Position numbers and translations under genes: made by a program. This document shows, piece by piece, positions 62,046 to 64,000 of a stretch of DNA of 64,000 nucleotides. Position 1 is the stretch's first letter; every line of letters begins with the position of its first letter. The notes under the pieces are model-generated. The model was not told where the DNA came from and made no database searches. It saw only the letters and a list, made by a program, of their open reading frames with translations. Source of the stretch: Orthonyx spaldingii (taxonomy: Eukaryota; Chordata; Aves; Passeriformes; Orthonychidae); NCBI GenBank assembly GCA_013397795.1, contig VZTJ01000009.1:131806-195805 (forward strand), written 5' to 3'.

Positions 62046-64000
62046 GTAAGTACTTGAAGCCAGCAGCTTTTGCCGGTTGAGGTCAGAGAGGGAAATGCAT
62101 TGCTTCTGCTCACTAGCATCACCAGCACTAGGCAGAGGCTCCCTTGAAAGCCAAGGTCAGAAAATGAGGTAAAACAGTGGTACTGTTAAAATCAGAATTT
62201 ATGTGGGTTTGGTTTTGGGTTTCTTGAAAGCCCCGCGCAATTTTCTGCTGTCTAATGATATCTTGCTTTGATTAAGTGACAAGCTACTGCCAGAGAACCA
62301 TAGCTGAAAATATGATCAAGACTGAGACAGGCCATGCTGTAAGAACATTAATATGCTTCTTTGATGTCCATATGCTGAGGTAGATGGAGCTTCACTCAAA
62401 TGCTAATTTTGGGTCTGGTTAAACACGGGGGAGAAATATGCACCTTCTTTCAGTCTCAGAATCACTGGAAAGAAAACTCTGACTTGTGACATAAGTTTTG
62501 AAAGATCACAGTAATAAATTGATAGTGTTCAGCTGCCCAAGATATAAGAAAAAAGTAAGTCACCCAATAAAGATGATTTTATATTAAACAGACTTTGTTA
62601 ATTTCTGAAGTTTCTAATTACTGATATTAAAGCTAAGCACATACCTGTCTCAGAAATCTTCCAGCAGTGCTCATTTCCAGCCATAGTACAGCTGATCCAG
62701 GTATATTTTACCTTCCCTTGTGTGAGACTCTGCCTACATAACAAGTGTTCTCCAAGGCAGAAGAAATATTTTCCATACTTGTGTCTTTGTCTTGGCTGAA
62801 CCGACAGGCTCAGAGTATATATATGTTGTAACTGGAACAATCCAACCTAATATATTGATATCACTTCTTTTGGAAGCTTCCTGGATGTTCCTAGGAGGAA
62901 GCAGAATAAGTGTAGAAGAAGCGTTGTGTCTCTACCAGTCCTTCAAGTACTGTCTGTTCTCTGGCTACTTTTCCCTGTTTGTCTTTTTTTTCTACTTTTG
63001 CCAAACTGTGCTTTTGTTCTGGTCAATGTAAGTGAGCTCAGCCATGGGGCCTGTCAGAATCCCTCATAACAAGCCTGACAGAGATACTGGTGAACACACT
63101 TTGCCTCCATATAAGGTTGGAAGGAAGCATGGCCTCCATACACGTCTTTGCTGGGGGCAAGTGGATAGAGCCAGGAACAAAATGCTGCATATCCAGCACA
63201 GAAGAACTTGCATAGCAGAAATCATGGCTAAGATGGTGTTGTAGTGGGCAAAACATGGAAACTCAGAACTAAATATCTAAATATCGACTTCCCTTGAGCC
63301 TGTTGAATGCTCAGAGCCCATAGAATGTGAGCCAAAAATGATGTGAGCAATCAGATTGATTTTATCTAGTTGCTGTGTAAATAGATTTTAGCAATTAATG
63401 GAAGAGGTTTCCAGGTCAAAATGGAAAATAGATTTCGTTTAATGTTAAGGTGTTACTTATGTGTAACCTTGTTGACTCCACTTAATTTTTTTTCTTAACA
63501 TCCTGGTTTTGTCATGTTTCCAATAGATCTGCCTTTTTACCCCATTTAGAGTCATTATTTTTCCCCTTTGGTTTACTAATTTTTTCCCTTTTTCCAAAAT
63601 GGGCTTGATTGCAGCACAATTTCATTTGTGAAAGAGTTTAATGTACGTACTACAACTAACTAGTGGTCTGGGATTTGTTTGGTTGGGTTTTTTTTTTTGT
63701 TTTGCCCTACTCATGTGGAAGTATTTAAGTATTCCAGGATGTATCTGATTATTCCTTAAGTTGCAGGACAGAGCAACAAAAAACATGCGTATGCATTGTA
63801 CCAGGTCTTTATGATGTATGGCATAATTTCAGTCTTCCAAGATGTTTTCTTAGTTTCTTCCTTAAGCACAAGAAACAATTGTATAATTTTCTCTCTGGAA
63901 GCCTTGCTGAAGTATTTGCAGTAAGCTGACTAGCTCACATGAAGCTAAAACTGGAGCTGCAGATCTTCCCGTTCCTGCTAGTCAGATAAGAGGACACATA
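62046..64000 (+). other. PRDM6: PRDM6 intron after exon E (partial)
   Basis: Begins with donor gtaagt. The final coding exon (start of the last finger, Lys-Cys-Glu in the remembered protein) was looked for and not found before the window ends. No repeats of note were recognised. Confidence 0.8.

Noticed and set aside
61710..62057. 115-codon plus-strand frame overlapping exon E
   Set aside because: It is in a different frame from the zinc fingers; the finger frame with matching splice phase is the real one.
1..64000. Bacterial-type systems, CRISPR arrays, rRNA or tRNA genes
   Set aside because: No regularly spaced repeats, rRNA blocks or tRNA A/B-box pairs were recognised; the spliced gene and CR1 LINEs show an animal genome.

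Overview
The window looks like vertebrate, most likely bird, genomic DNA. It is AT-rich, intron-dominated and repeat-poor, and its recognisable repeats are CR1 LINEs, including a 3' end that finishes in the short ATTCTRTG-type tandem typical of avian CR1. Species cannot be told from the sequence. From memory the avian orthologue of the gene found here lies on chromosome Z; this was not checked.

One gene is supported, on the + strand: PRDM6, a PR/SET-domain zinc-finger transcriptional repressor. Five consecutive internal coding exons are present: 6226-6533, 46057-46184, 49816-49940, 53107-53449 and 61869-62045. All have AG acceptors and GT donors, and the split codons at all four internal junctions join correctly. 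Together they encode about 360 residues: a zinc-knuckle-like Cys/His cluster, an Ala/Pro run, the whole PR/SET domain, a Ser/Thr-rich linker, one degenerate zinc finger and two canonical C2H2 fingers. The exon(s) carrying the N-terminus and start codon lie before base 1. The last coding exon (the final finger and C-terminus) lies beyond base 64000. The whole window is therefore inside the gene.

Layout: 1-6225 is intron with three CpG-rich patches (about 241-520, 1015-1340 and 4200-4560), the last holding a CTCF-like core. 6534-46056 is a 39.5 kb intron inside the PR domain, carrying several CR1 pieces; the largest, at about 39.4-41.4 kb, has lost its reverse-transcriptase core. 46185-49815, 49941-53106 and 53450-61868 are smaller introns. 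The last of these holds a second long, decayed CR1 at about 55.76-57.78 kb. 62046-64000 is the start of the final coding intron. No RNA gene, CRISPR array or second host gene was recognised.

No clearly new biological system was found. The points most worth a second look are: a zinc knuckle with PRDM9-like spacing just before the PR domain; a frame-neutral exon carrying exactly the two canonical fingers; a 48 bp near-identical direct repeat flanking the linker exon; the CTCF-like site in a CpG patch; and candidate intronic polyadenylation sites that would give truncated proteins.
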